A stretch of DNA of 64,000 bases from Plazaster borealis (lineage: Eukaryota > Echinodermata > Asteroidea > Forcipulatida > Labidiasteridae). Position numbers and translations under genes: made by a program. Below, piece by piece: positions 1-13,887 of the stretch. The stretch spans positions 21,995,063 to 22,059,062 of the forward strand of contig CM037472.1 of the NCBI GenBank assembly GCA_021014325.1, in the 5' to 3' direction. Numbering within the stretch: the first letter of the stretch is position 1; each line of letters begins with the position of its first letter. Under the pieces are notes generated by a model. It was given only the letters and a program-made list of their open reading frames with translations, was not told where the DNA came from and made no database searches.

Positions 1-1479
1 CAATCCCCCATGTTGCTGGACACACACGTTTTGCTATTCAGAGTATCAAGTTTGCTATGAAACCACAGACCTAAAATATTCATGACCACTTCTCCCCATC
101 GATTGAAGAGAAAAATGTTACAAAGAATTTTTTTTTTGGAAACCTTTTAAAAGGAAAACTGATATTTCTCAAATAACCGGTTACTAAAGTGATTTAATTT
201 GCTATTTGCAAAAGTGCGGATATTGTTATCAAATTTAAGCAAGCAGTATAATGTTACCTGGTAACAACTGCTGTCATCAGTTCACAGAAAAGAATTAGTT
301 ATTCTAGTACATTGAATTTTATGCAGCCAGTATGCAAAATTGTTGTTAAACCGCTTTTAAATTTATCCATATTCTATTAGTTTCAAAGAACTAGATGGAA
401 AAACAAAACCCCACATATTACAATAGTTTTTTTCCAAAATATATTCAAAATTATTACAGGTAGCCTATTTCTCGTTAAAATGTCCGTTGGATCATGGTTG
501 GATTTAGGATGAGGGTCCAAGTTTTTAACCTGGGAACATTCACAGTTCATTATGTCACACATTATCATGCAACATTTTCACACAAAAAACTCGGAAATTT
601 CAGGTATCATTTCCAGGCTAAATTGGCTTTTGTTTCTTCGCCTGATTATAACAACCAATAATGGCTACAAACCTTCACTTCCCATTGAAACCAATGTTCC
701 ATGTTTCAACCAATGAAATCAAACCAAGTCTAACAAAAACACAATCTCGTCCCTCTCTAGTGTAATGAGAAGCGGCTATTAATGATTGCTGTAGACTACA
801 GGGAACAATACAAAGATGGTAGAAGCTTTTATGGAAGAGCAGTGCAGATTTGAAAGACATCCCAAAGACTCTCAATTAAACATTGAACTCAATTAAAGCT
901 CGGTGTGGTCTCATAAAGGCGAACTTCAATTGTTGAATAATTAATTTCTCGGGGCACGTACCACTGTGTAACGTTTGCGAATAATTGCTCAGGCATTGAC
1001 TTCATTCTCCCTTTAAGTGCTGTCTGATCGTTTCTTTTATCTGAGGATTAAGTAGAGCGGCTATAACGAGATTAGAGGGTTGCTGGGAGGATTCCGCTGA
1101 GTTCTCTCAACTCACTATAATACATGTACTCCCTTGGTGATCCGACCAATTAAAAACCAGCCCTGGCCAGATGGCTCCCCTCAAAGAATGTTTTCGCAAG
1201 AGCTAATCCGATATTGATTTCGTCTTTATTATCATCATCTTTCAATAATTACTCTTTAATTATACAGATACCCTGGTGTTACATAACAAGTTGACTTGCT
1301 TGTGGCGATTGTGTGCGTCTTCCAGTCCTACAACAGGTCACATGCATATTATTGCAAAGGCCTCCCATACATCAGTGTGTAATTAAAGAGTAGAGTGTTA
1401 AGGCCCTTTTATTATTATCAATCAAGTGTTCGTGGCTCATGTAAGTATTTTATTTGTACATTCAAGCACTTCAAAGCAC

Positions 1480-1844
1480 TTAAAGCGAGGGTGTACCTTT
1501 GGTAATTACTCCAAAAATTATTGGCCATAACCGTAGCTGTTGATAATGTATAACATGCTGAGAAACGATTCCCTTCTAAGGAATGTGGTTTAAAAGAGAG
1601 GGATTAAAAAACATTTCAATCTGAGAAATGTATCTGCATGAAACGTTTCTCAGATTGTGCTTTCCGATTACGGATTATACTTCCTGCGTGGACATTACCG
1701 CTCCAGATATTCGGCAGTATCTCAAAAATTCTACCACCTTTTAAAATGAAATTTTCATAGGTTAGTTTTATTATATTTGTCTACATTGATATAGAATTAA
1801 AACAATCGAACGGTTCCAAAAACCAAAGGTATACTTGCCTCTAA
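1480..1844 (+). mobile_element. Diverged TTAA-type MITE, related family
   Basis: It starts TTAAAGCGAGGGTGTACC and ends CCAAAGGTATACTTGCCTCTAA, so the ends are inverted repeats of the AGG...GTACACGTTTGGTAAT type seen in better copies elsewhere in the window. An internal 12-bp perfect hairpin (caatctgagaaa at about 1617, with its complement near 1655) occupies the place of the palindrome found in other copies. Length is 365 bp. No coding capacity is apparent, so this is a non-autonomous relic. Confidence 0.6.
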
Positions 1845-3434
1845 AACAGAAATTTCAGGCCAGGATCAAAGTAATATTTTGTTGGAACTTAAAGATTCAA
1901 TTTAAATGCTGGTCTGTTTTTAAGCCTCCTGACACCAAAAAGGCTCAAACAAACCAATACAAGATTTAAATGAAATGATTCTAATTTAATTTGATAAAAA
2001 GTTGAAGAATCACAGTTTGATGTAACTTTAGAAGTTGTTGTAAAAGAATAACGAGTGTTCACGAGAAATTTTGTCACACAGCTATTTTCTCTGATTTTTA
2101 AATTATTTTATGTCATTTTTGTTTTCCCCCTTTATTCATCAATGTTTCAAAAAAAAAATATTTTGTACATCACTTTTCATCGATGTAATATGTCATCCCA
2201 TTAGGCTATGTTTTTTAACAATTGAGTGAAAGAGTACAGGTGAATTTAAGTAGGAACTGACAACAAAGTAGGCCTATTCCTTCCTACTTAAAGAAAGTAA
2301 ACAACATGTTATTTTATGTAGAACAGTTAAACTTTCGCATCAAAAGGAATTTGAATGTTTACCATGTAAGTCATACATACAGAAGTTACTGTGCTTGGTA
2401 GTTTTTTATTTCATTTCCATGTCATAAATGGCAAAGTGTAACCATATCTCAAATTGTTCCATTGAGAATTTGCCACATTAAGAATCTTCTGATTCGGGCA
2501 AGCCAAATCCCTCCGCAAAATAAACCGACAAAATGCAAAATCAAAATTAAACTGAGGGGCGGCATTTTAACATTTTAAACATGGGTATCACCTCCCGCCG
2601 ACTGACTTGAAGAAGATCCTCTCCAACATACCCTTGTCTCGCCTCAACACCACCACAAGAAAGATAATCCCCGGAAGTCAAGCTCATCCAGTGCCAAAGG
2701 AACATCTGTAATCCTGTCTCAGAACACTGAGCAAAGACACCACCCAACACTAGAGTAGGTTAACTTTGCCCTAATGGTCGTCTTCATCGATACGGTTCAA
2801 GTTCGGGAGGCCGGAATATCCCCTTTCCCTGCGTGCTTCACACTTCATGGTTCAATACCAATTTTGCTAATGCAAACAGCCCGTAGGCGAGCGGACTGCC
2901 CAGTTACGTTTAGAGTCACCCTCAGTTGAAACCAGAGAGGGCACAATGAAACCCAAGCCAATTGCGACACTTTGAGTAGACAGTGGCGTATTATCGGCAG
3001 TCACTGAGCAACCTAGGCACTGAATCATCATTGAAATCTTCTCTTTCATCGGGAATTCAAGTCTCAGACAACTCCGGCTTAAAATACTGGAAACATATCT
3101 ACAGCACCACTTCCGCTTACTGATGGGCCACACTCCGCTTTAAATATGGACAACAAATATTGACCAAAACATTCACGTAATTCAACTTGATTTTACAATT
3201 TTGGCTGGTCATTATCACTTTTTTGTCACAGGGGCTTTGTAAACCTTTTCAAAGCAATGTGTGCTATTTTGCCACTGAAAATACATAATATGATCATTAG
3301 GAATGGGGGGGGAAAATGTGATTTAAATTATTAGTATATTTTTTTACATTAAGGCTCACTTGTTGTGGATTGTACACTTTACAAGACTCCGTTTTTTAAA
3401 ATTACTTCTTGGTTTAGTAGATAGCAGTAGTATG
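1845..3434. other. No gene seen
   Basis: AT-rich sequence with small unrelated ORFs on the minus strand (88 codons at most). The patch 2560-3130 is richer in GC but has no recognisable domain or splice-bounded reading frame. No repeat family shared with the rest of the window was noticed. Confidence 0.5.
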
Positions 3435-3480
3435 TATAGACCAGGTTACCTTTGACATCACATGTTTACAAAAGAGCACA
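3435..3480 (+). repeat. Left-end fragment of the 63073-type element
   Basis: atagaccaggttacctttga followed by catcacatgtttacaaaaga and gcacagagc matches the left terminus of the elements at 57405 and 63073. The sequence then changes to a minisatellite. Confidence 0.55.
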
Positions 3481-3484
3481 GAGC

Positions 3485-3635
3485 ACAATTTTATTTTGTT
3501 CCCTCAAAATATTATTTTGTCTCAAAATATTATTTCAATCCCTCAAAATTTTATTTTGTTCCCTCAAAATAATTATTCGGTCCCTCAATGATATTTCGGT
3601 CAGTCTCTCAAAATAATATTTACTTTCCTCAAAAA
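3485..3635. repeat. Degenerate minisatellite, unit about 20-23 bp
   Basis: About seven imperfect copies of a tccctcaaaatattattttg type unit occur in tandem, with variable spacing and decay toward the right end. Confidence 0.75.
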
Positions 3636-4136
3636 ACCAAAACAAAACTTGTCCCTTTAAGGGCTCTGAACCTTCTTTGAACGCAAAGCACATTCACTCA
3701 TACAATACACCTGTTAGAGATTTTAACAGGTTGCTGATTAGTCATGTTTCTTGGAACTTAGATGATTTGCATGAATGTCCAACATCCAAGACCAACTAAG
3801 TACCAGCACATCTAAAATAATATTTGGAACATTAATTAAAGCCCTCTGAAAGTCAAGAAAACAACATTTAATTTATGACTTGAGTAACCCTATTTATGAT
3901 TTAATTTAATAATATTTAAAAAGTATTCAACAACATCTAAAATATGATGATGCATTTCATATACAGTATTTTTGTTTTAATCACGTGAAAGGTTTTTTTT
4001 TCTTTTCTTTGTTCTTTATCTATTTGGGGCTTTGGGTAGCTTTCATGGTATGCTGCATTGACAAACAAAAAATATACAAGAAAACAAATATATATTCACC
4101 AACATCTAAAATATAATGATGATTATGTATTATTGC

Positions 4137-4238
4137 TATCCTTTTACTTTGTAAACTAACATGGTCCGCTATTTTGTCGGGTCAAACATTTGGTTCTACA
4201 AAATGGCAGACCGTGTTAGTTCATGAAGTAAAAGGAAA
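4137..4238. repeat. Imperfect foldback, arms about 40 bp
   Basis: The left arm (tccttttactttgtaaacta, then acatggtccgctattttgt) is complementary, with a few mismatches, to the right arm (acaaaatggcagaccgtgtt, then agttcatgaagtaaaagga). The loop is about 17 nt. It may be the core of a small foldback element. Nearby related motifs (caacatctaaaatat at 3931 and again at about 4099; tgcattgacaaa at about 4053 and 4454) suggest a larger duplicated unit. Confidence 0.65.
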
Positions 4239-7200
4239 ACCACACAATTTCGAGGCATATTTGTATGGATCAATATATTCCACTCTAAAACATGTTTCCA
4301 ACCATATTGATTTCATAACAAACACTTTTTATAGCCCAAATCGCCCAATCCAAGGCAATGTGTCCCTTTTAGAAAAAAAAGGTGCAAGTTTTGTCGTTGA
4401 TTTCTACATTTGTATAAATAAAACCAGGTATTGCAGTAGCTCTCATAGTGATGTTGCATTGACAAATAAAAATATATGAAAGAAAGGAAAACAACAAACT
4501 AAAAAGCTGACTAAAAAATGATTTGCAATCCGTTCCCAGTCATTTCGGCCTCCTTCTTGCCTGTAATACTAAGATATGCCCCGAGTCTTCAACACACTAA
4601 CCCTCCCAGACTCTGCTAAGCATACTCAGTAGATAACCGGGCAGAGATTGAGAGACTTTAGTCTGGTAACAGGGTCTCAAGATGAAATTCTAGACACCCG
4701 GCTCGGATGACATAAAACGAAGCAACGCTGAGCTCCCTTCTCAGGGCAGTCATCTTCTTCTTTCGTATGATGAGCAACCTTGATATATCTCTAAGTGAAA
4801 TTATGTATCGTATGGCAATATTGATTACTACCTATCACTTTATAGCACTCCCAGCTGTCATATCTACACTCAAGGAATGCCGCTAAATGAAATAACATTA
4901 TTGTAGCTTAATATTTAAGAAGATGGTTTTTACAGAAGGGTTTTTGAGGCACCTAAAACAAAACACAATATAATAAATAAAATAAAAAAATTAGTGTTGA
5001 AATGGTGTCAATTGGAACAAATTGAAAATATGATGACAATGCAGAATGCACACAATTGAGCCAAACCCCATCAAAATGCCATAATGTTGAATCCTGACAA
5101 GAAATACTAAGAAGAAGTTCAGTGGGGAAAAAAAACCCCAATCATGTTCCATTTTCTCAAATTTTGATGACTCAGTTTTTCATTTTCATTTTCATTTCAT
5201 CACAGGAACTGCACTCAATATTCCCTGGTCCAGTGTGTGCCTGTGTGACCTTATGGGGATCAATACCAGCAGCACAAATTCAATTGAATCTACACAGTGC
5301 GGATGCCGGATTTGAAAGAAGCCCACCGCCACAGACCGATCTGTGAACAAATTCTGTGACAGGGTTTTAAGAGCGGTGCAAGAGAGATACACAGAGAGAG
5401 TGAGAGAGAGGGCTCTGTTAAGGCATGCCTACATAATGCAATTCAGGGCTAGTGAGCAAAGAGACAAATGCATCTTGAAGGATGTGTAGGGGGAACGCAC
5501 GACCCAAGGTGACACGATTACCTCATCGATGATCGGGTCCAGCGGTTACACAGAGACAACAACACCGGCCCGCAACAGCAGCGGCCACCACGGCGCAACA
5601 GCGGGGCCAACATAATATCAATCGCTATCGTCAATAATATCAGTTTCGAGTTGCACAATGCAGCAATTTAGAACTGGAAGTATGAAAACAAGTTTGAATT
5701 GAGGACAGTGAACTAGGATAGATGTGGAAGGCAATGTTTGTGGACACTTAACAGATGGGACTCAATTCAACCCAATATTATGCCCTCTTGATAACCTCCG
5801 TTTCCTCTTTGAGGGCTGCCGCCACTCTTAACAGCCTTTCAACCATCCAGTGATATCAATACCAAAGATCCATTTCAACAACCTCTGTCAACCCAAGGCC
5901 ATGTACTGTACACCAGTGACCTCAAAACACATCACCAAATTGATTTTGTTCCCCATTCTATCAAAATTTGAAAGTTTTATGTGGGTAGTTTTAAAAATTA
6001 ACCCATTGTGTTTGCGCACAGCCCGCATCTAACATGCTAATGGTACGAGCTTCTCCCAGTTGGTTTAAGTACAGAGTCCAGCTCTGTTATCCATAAAAGT
6101 CAATGCATTGTACAGGCCATTTTGCAGTTTAATGCCGAACTAAAGATATACCTCATACAAGCTATTGTTCAGTATGATTGATTTGTAGTAGCCAAATTGT
6201 GACAATTTGTACTGAAGCATTAAATTGGCAGAGCATCAAAGCTTTTAAGTTAACCCACACTCCCTCTCTTTCCTCTGTGAACTCATCAAAAAAGAAAGGA
6301 GAGAAAAAAAATGGGAAAAATCCTGTTTAAATTCTTACTGGGCAGTTATGGGTGGTCAGTGCCACAAGATTCTCAAGACAGATCATTTCTTTTTTCTGTT
6401 GTGACTGTATCTGACGATTAACCCCATTCAGAGTGAATATTAATCCCTGGTATGTGCAACCAAAATCCTTGGCTAACCTTGTTGTCACTAACTTGGACAG
6501 TGGCTTTTTTTAATGTTTAATCCCCCTTTTATGCTCAATGAAAAGCCCGGCTATACATCTGAGCTTGTACTGGTATCGATATCAATGGGGGAGCACTCAG
6601 ACGATCCTGAAGTGAGATGAGTCTGCAGTCCACTAGTGCATGAGAGACACCATTGTCTTTCCATGCAAATACTCAGGGGCTCCAGCACTGACTTGCCAAG
6701 TCAGAGAGACCTGGGAACTGTTGTTTTGTTAGGCGTTTCACTCACTCAAACAAATTTTGCCAGTAAATTTGAGATAAATGGACCATTCAGCATATTTCAA
6801 AGTCTGCCAACTGCAGCCTGACATAATGCATTAGAGCAATAAGTTGTGGGTTAATGAACAGCAGGGGGTAATATACGTTAGGCTTAAAGTATGTGGACCA
6901 CCATCCGAGTTTAAGGAATGGAAACAAAGATGTCACCGCAGATTCTTAATCCGCGTCTTTCTTAAATTCAATCAAGTTCTGTTCTAACAATTACTTTTGC
7001 CTTTCATCTAAACTATAAGGCCGAGTCCTGTAAAAAGGGGGGGGGGGTGTCCACAGGGAATACCTAGATTGGAGTTGAACCCATCTTCCTCATTCTAGAG
7101 ATGATTTAAAGTAATTCACATTTGGGTTGTTAAGCCATTAAGACTTTTTAGTATAACCAGCAATCATTTTAGAAGTAAAGCCACATCCAACTGTTTCTAA

Positions 7201-9138
7201 TTCTCTTATGAAGAAAAACCATCATCATGTAACTCAATCAAATTGACAAGATGTCCCAATTCAGTTGCCCTATTTTTTTTCTGGTCAGTACTGTGCATAG
7301 CTTTAAATGCAATGGAAACTCAAGTAGAGGCTTATGTAATAGACTAAAATAACAACATTCAATGGGTGTAGTAAATGATCAATTGAACTGTCATTTCAAA
7401 CAGGACGACACATCATGTGCCCTCAACTCAAGGAATAACAACAATGTCTTGCCATCTTCCTTGATTAAGTCATTGGGATTAAGATCCACAAACTGGACTC
7501 TTGAGACTTTACTTATATCCAAAATCCAGAATCAACTTAAATTGTAAAAAAATAGCTTTGTAATTCAGGATCTTATTCGGTTGGTTTCAAATGTATCACC
7601 CGATTTAACCAAATGAAGAAATTTCCAGGGTCATTCAGGCAAAACATTTCTCAGAACTGCCACACTTAATTTCCACACCTTTCCTTTCTACTGTTCACCG
7701 TTAAATTGATGTAATATACCCCAAGTATTCAATTAAAAAAGGTTATCCCATACACATCCAATCAAACCTTGTCATTTCCTAACGGAAATGAAGTTAATTA
7801 TTTGTAAATGCATTAAAATTCCATTTTCTCATAAATCATAATACAGACACCTGCCAGACTGAGTTTAAATGGTAAACAGCCCCCATTCTTCTTTCTCTCA
7901 GCCTTCGCTGATGCCACTTACCAAGGGATGATGGTCGGGGAGACTGCGTAGATACAGATCCATACCTGCTGAAAATTCTAGATCCAGACTTTAGATAGAA
8001 CCAACTATCAAACGAGGGCAACCAACCTTACATGAAGGTCCCCAGCTGAAATCTGCCACAATTTTTTTTCTCTCTTTTCTTTATGGTATGTCTCCCAGCG
8101 ACAGCTTCCAATTCTGGTCACGCTCTCTTTTATAGAAACAACTTCAAGTTATTGACAAAGTTGTTTTATTCAGTTGTGATGAATAGTACATCCTGGTGCG
8201 AGTGTAGATTTGTGATCCACTTGGAGGCATTGACCCCTTGTATACAGGGGTGTAATAGACAAATTGGCAGTCCCCTAGGCGCACCCAAGGTGACAGGCAG
8301 TGATAGACAGGGAGATAACCAAACTCTTTTTTGTTGTCAGTGTCGACTCCCCAGCATGATGAAAAAAACCTGGGGAAAAACCAAGCTTAAACTTTTGTGT
8401 CCAACATCAAAATCTCCAACTCAAAGATGAGGGGCAACAACATCCACAGAGAACCACATCCTTGATGAAGATGCAGGTTTAAATGACAATCCAACTTGTG
8501 AGCTTGAAAACAAAAAGCACGGGAGCAGTTTATGTTGACACAGAGAAACAGCGCGTCTATCCATGCACGGAGGACTGAATGCGTCCCAACATCAACTTCT
8601 CCTTCCTGTCATCGTCTTAACTCCCCGTCCCCTGGTTGGCTCCAAAGTCTGATGACTATCGCTCTATCTCATCATCAGTACTGTCTCCATGCCTCTATTG
8701 GTCTGCACAAACTATTGTCAGCAATTACAACTCGGGGTCTTTTCTCACAAGCACATTGAAGCATTGAGAGGAGGCCTGATCCATTGTACACGCAGCTGCT
8801 ACTCCTGACTACTGGCAGTGGTTGCAAGGTATTAGAATAATAGCGTATTAATTTAAGTAGTTCGTCTTAGGTAAAGAGAATGTGCCCTGCTGGATGCCTT
8901 TTTAATAATCCACAGTCTTCGTCGCAGGCCATGTCATCTCTAGAATGCGTTAAACACAGCACATAAAAACATTGTCATGTTTTAATTGTGGCAATTTTTT
9001 TTTCCCCTCCAAGAAATTCCGATTAGAACTACCCCATGAAGTGACAGGAATAATAATGGTAGCTTCCTCACAATACTATTGGCTACTGAGAGAGAACGAT
9101 GGTGCTCAGCTCTCCACAGCACAGTGCACTGTTTGCAA

Positions 9139-9173
9139 TACATGTACTGTACAGGTACTGTACAGTACATGTA
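9139..9173. repeat. Perfect 14-bp hairpin of GTAC motifs
   Basis: tacatgtactgtac (9139-9152) and gtacagtacatgta (9160-9173) are exact reverse complements separated by 7 bases. Additional tgtac/gtaca motifs flank both sides. Confidence 0.8.
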
Positions 9174-11694
9174 CATTGTACATCATTGAAAAGAACACCA
9201 GTATCAAGACACAGGGATGATTTTAATTCTGCCCTAAGCAGACAGGATTGCAGCAGCTATTAAAACCAGGCGGTTATTCAAACTCACTAGGAAACGGCGA
9301 ACAATAAAGGAGGGGGGAGAAGACAAATGACAAGTGCTACAGTAGGAAATGCCTGACAATATTGATGCAGTGAAAGACTAATGTGCCCAATGCTAATATG
9401 GAATTGCATGCCAAATGAGAAAAGTCAGATGAGAGAACAAACAGACAACTGAGGGACAAACTATGACCGAGGTGCTGTAATTAAAGGCGGGCCTGTGTTC
9501 TTGATAGAATATTGGTGACGATGACCAACTAAGACGAAAATGACTGAATGATTATTATCAAGTTAAATGAAAGCCGTGCTAGTAAGGGGTGCTGAATTTA
9601 AGTTTCATAAATTGGGTAATACCTAGCTTGTTGTACTGACAATAATGAAAACAATACTGTTTGGCTGTGCTACTTCTAATATGAAACATTTTAATCATAA
9701 AACTTGAGCCAATTCCAAAGACACAAGGTTAATAATAATAAACGAGAATTATAAACACAAATTCCAAAAGAGCAAATGAATGGAATGAAAGTCATTAGAA
9801 ATCATATATACTGTCCCTGTTTTGGTAGGCAGACAAGTATCCCCCAAAATGCAGATTATTCAAGTAAAGTTTGAAGTGCTTTGCACTGTCTTATTCCTTA
9901 ATCACAGTTTAGAACAATTACTTTCAATAAAGGGCCTGATCGGGAGCTATCAAAACTATTTCTTTTTTAATTGTTGATGACAGATTGCAGTATGTTTGAA
10001 CCAGGCATGATATTCTTCCTTCTTTAACCCTTTCATGCACCATTTGTTTTAGTGAAAACGTGATCATATGGCCCCACTAATTGTTTACTCGTTCTTTGCA
10101 AATGGGGACCCTCCAAAAACAGGTCACAACAGCACCCTCAAGAGTCCTCTTTCCCATTCTGAAAACTGTGTGACCGTGCGATCTTTATTTTTCGTTTTTC
10201 GTTATTTTTCATAGCAACCGGTTGGCGTGGGAAAGAGTAAATCTGGTTTCAGATTTTTAAAATTTGTATTAAATGGCCGGAAAAGTCTGATACCATGTAG
10301 GTCAGTCCTTGTCTTCAACAAAATGTTCCTACTTTTTCCAAGAGCCAAATATCATGCCTTGTTTCAACACTGCTCAAAAGATGGATCTATACAAAATTAT
10401 CACAATCCTTTCATTTTGTTTTTTTCCAGGACCCAATTTGACAGAGCTGCTTTAAAAGCAGAAAATAAGTTGCTTAAAAGAACCTTTTGCTCAAAAAAAA
10501 AAGAAGAGAAACAGTCACAAACAGTGGGTAGGGGCCTAATCCTTTTCTGTTATGTGGTAAGCAAACGTATTTTGGGACAAACTGCTTTTTGTTCTTCAAC
10601 AGCTGCAAGAAAGTGAGCCAAGCTAAGACTCAACAAAAATTATCAACTTATTTCTTTCAGACAAAATCGCAAATCCCATATAAAATTAAAACGTGCATTG
10701 GTTAGTATTCATTCAAAGTGGTCTTTCCACTGTGTGTTTTGGACTACAAACCAAACTAACTGGCTCAGTTTCAAATTTTCCCCGGTTTACTCTTTTTTTC
10801 ATTTTTTTTTTTTTGGTCATGTTCAAATTTGATACAACGTGGGAGTCTCCAACGCTAGAATCCAACTGCTGCGTATTTTTGGAGTACCCTGATTACGGCC
10901 AAATTGGCAAAGATGAATCATTAAGGCACGATACCCGACACGCAAGTACACAACCCTAAGTGGTCGGCTTGTAGAGACAGGGCAAATATTTTCTTAACTG
11001 AATCAAACATGGAGTGCTGGCATTCTGTAAACTGCCCATTCCACGCTGATGGATATCCCCCTTTTCCACAGGAAGTTCAATAATTTACCAAAATGTTTAA
11101 AGCGTTTTTATGTTAACTATAAACTTTATTTAATAACTGACTACTACGGTAGGTCTATGCATGGAACAGGGATAATATTAACAACAGATTCAGAAGTTGT
11201 AATAAATGTGTATACCTCAACCAAGCTTGAGCAGTGTGGTTAAAACAGATCACAATTTTAGTTAAGGAAAATTTAATAATTTAAAAATATATAAATGACA
11301 TCTTTAAAAATGCTTTTAATTCAACAAGTCTGCCGTTATGTCCGGAAAGAAAATACTGATTTATTCATTTATCTATATAATCAAAAAAATTACTTTGTCA
11401 TTTTTAAGCACATTTGAGAGAGGGGATGAGGGTTGGCAACTTAAAAAAACAAAAACAAATTAGAGTCATTGTTATTTGCGTCTTTTTGTTTCTTTTAGTT
11501 TTTTAGAGTTCCATCAAATGGAAAAGGACAAATCAATACAATTCCAATAGAAAAAGGTTTGAAAAAAGCTAAAGCAGCTGTTAAGCTTATCTAATGGAAC
11601 AATAGTTAACCACAACAATAAGAGGGCACTTTGATGACCTTCCTAAAGAAACCCTACAATCACATTTAACACCTATAGTTAAAAATTTGAGGAA

Positions 11695-11745
11695 AATAAT
11701 AATAATAATAATAATGCCTGAGTTTTGATTTTTTTTTTTTTTTTT
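11695..11745. repeat. (AAT)n microsatellite followed by a 17-base T run
   Basis: aataat triplets run from 11695 to 11715. After a 13-base spacer comes a T homopolymer at 11729-11745. Confidence 0.85.
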
Positions 11746-13866
11746 GAAATTTCACGCTCCCATCTGTAAAAAAACAAAAATTGTAACAAAATATTAAATA
11801 GGCAGTATCAACACAACTGTCTGAGTGTAGCTGACACACAATGCCATAACATGGTCATGCATAATGCATACCAAACAAATTCATCAACACACAAATGCCA
11901 AATCTCTAATGCTACAGACCCAGCACGCTTTCCAAGGTTTGTCAACCACAACAAGACGCCTATTCATAAAAAATATTTTAAAAACCACAAAAACAGCCAA
12001 AGCAGAAAATGTGTCAAAAAGACAAGTCAGGATACAAAGGCCATTCCAAACTTCAATGGACCACGTATGCATGTTGGTAATTAATCACACAGGCCTTAAC
12101 GATGAATCTTAAAGTCTTCCCTCTAACATGGCTTCTGTGCTCTATGGTTAAAGACAGCGGTGTTCTTAACTGTGTAGGGAGCTTAAGTACATACAGTCAT
12201 CTGTTGTTTTATTAGACCGTTTGTTTGCTTCCCCTGCTAAGGTAAACAAAGTGCAATTTACTGCACCATTAATACTCTATATTTTGATAGACAAAGTTCA
12301 TATTTCTCTGATATATGCACACCTTGTTGCGAACCGCTCAGAGTTCAACGCATTAGTCTAGTTTTTTAACAACCATGATATATGCATGATCAATTGTTTG
12401 TAGAGACTTGGATTTAAAATAAATATATATATTTTGTATTATTCATGATGGATGTTACCACTTACCTGCCCACTGTTGATTTTACTTAGAAACCCCTAAA
12501 TTGAATTGTATCCTGGGGGAAATATTGATATTCACTTTGAAATGAAATCAGTATTAGTAAGAATTATGTAGGAAATATAAATGTCATGTCCATTGTGCTT
12601 GAGATGAAACTGCAACAGAAACATGACGTGTCTTTAAAAACCCTTAACTGTTTATGCAAGATCCATTTGGAGCATAAAAAAAGGCAAGTACATACAAAAC
12701 ATATTTAAAAAAAACAAAAAAACGAAACAGGCATAGGTATTTTGTCTCAACCAAGAAATAAAATAGCTGACCTGTTAGTGGTGAAATAAAGAACACACAT
12801 TTTTTGTCTCAGGTTTATTTCCTTCCCTTTGAATTGCAGATCAGCTACATGGCAGGGTTCATTTCAGTTCAATATAACATCAAGGTTAGATCCTCTGTCA
12901 CTTTCCGTTATTTGGATATCACCAAAGTCACATGGGACAGAATATTCATGTCATCTTCATAGATTTGCCAAACTCTCTCCTTTTATCTCCATTTTCGTAA
13001 ATCCTGCATTAGCAACTGGTTACCGGGCACTGCCAAGATCATATGTCCACTCCGCCTTTTCAAATATTAAAATATGAAAATATTAAATACAGGCAAACAA
13101 AAGAGAGACCGGGGATTCCTAAGAAAAGAGGAGGGAATAACATCCCCCGGGGTTGAAACTAAAACCCCTGTCACATTAATCTGATTTAAGGGGGTGGGAA
13201 AACCTGTAATACTGGCTTGTTGAAATGTGATGTAGGTATCTCTGTCTTGGCAACATGATCTGCGGTATACAATGGGATGGAATTCATGCAGCATCACTAC
13301 CCCCTTTGATTCCATTGAGAATATCCCCCACCTTAATGAATCATTCCACTGTTTTTGGGATGGGGTCTTGTATTCCCTTGGCCTGGCAGCCCAACCCCAC
13401 TCATCCCATCCAGCTATTCCAAGCAGCATATAGCTGCTCCCAGGGGTTTACTCCTGTCCTGTTTTCATCCGCAGTTAAGGTCGCCTGTAACAAAGCAGCC
13501 GAAAATGAGCTGGACGATGACAACTTGAAATGAAACCCCAGCACAGATGGTATCAAGATGTGTTTGGCCTTTTAAGGTGGATGTACAACTTGCTCTAATT
13601 AATTATTGACAACACAAAATACAAGGAATTTGTCAACTAATTGGCTCAGACAGTGATGAACAGAGCGCAATATTACCCCGAGAGAGACAGAGAGACAGAA
13701 ACAATTACAACAACAAAAATCTGAGTACAAACGCTTTCTCTCCAGATCACACAACACTGCAATATTTAAAATTCGGCATCACACTACAGAACACCACTTT
13801 CACAAATCGATAAAGAGTATCACCAAATACTCTACCTTTCCAAAAGAGCAAACCTCATAAGCATGA

Positions 13867-13887
13867 CCCCCCCCCCCAAAAAAAAAA
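13867..13887. repeat. C11-A10 homopolymer junction
   Basis: Eleven C directly followed by about ten A. It is low complexity and resembles no gene signal. Confidence 0.85.

Noticed and set aside
4174..4479. 101-codon plus-strand ORF as a gene
   Set aside because: It begins inside the foldback at 4137-4238, has no known domain and lies in duplicated AT-rich sequence.
10227..10616. 129-codon plus-strand ORF as a gene
   Set aside because: The composition is Lys/Phe/Ser-rich as expected from AT-rich DNA. No domain or splice context was recognised.
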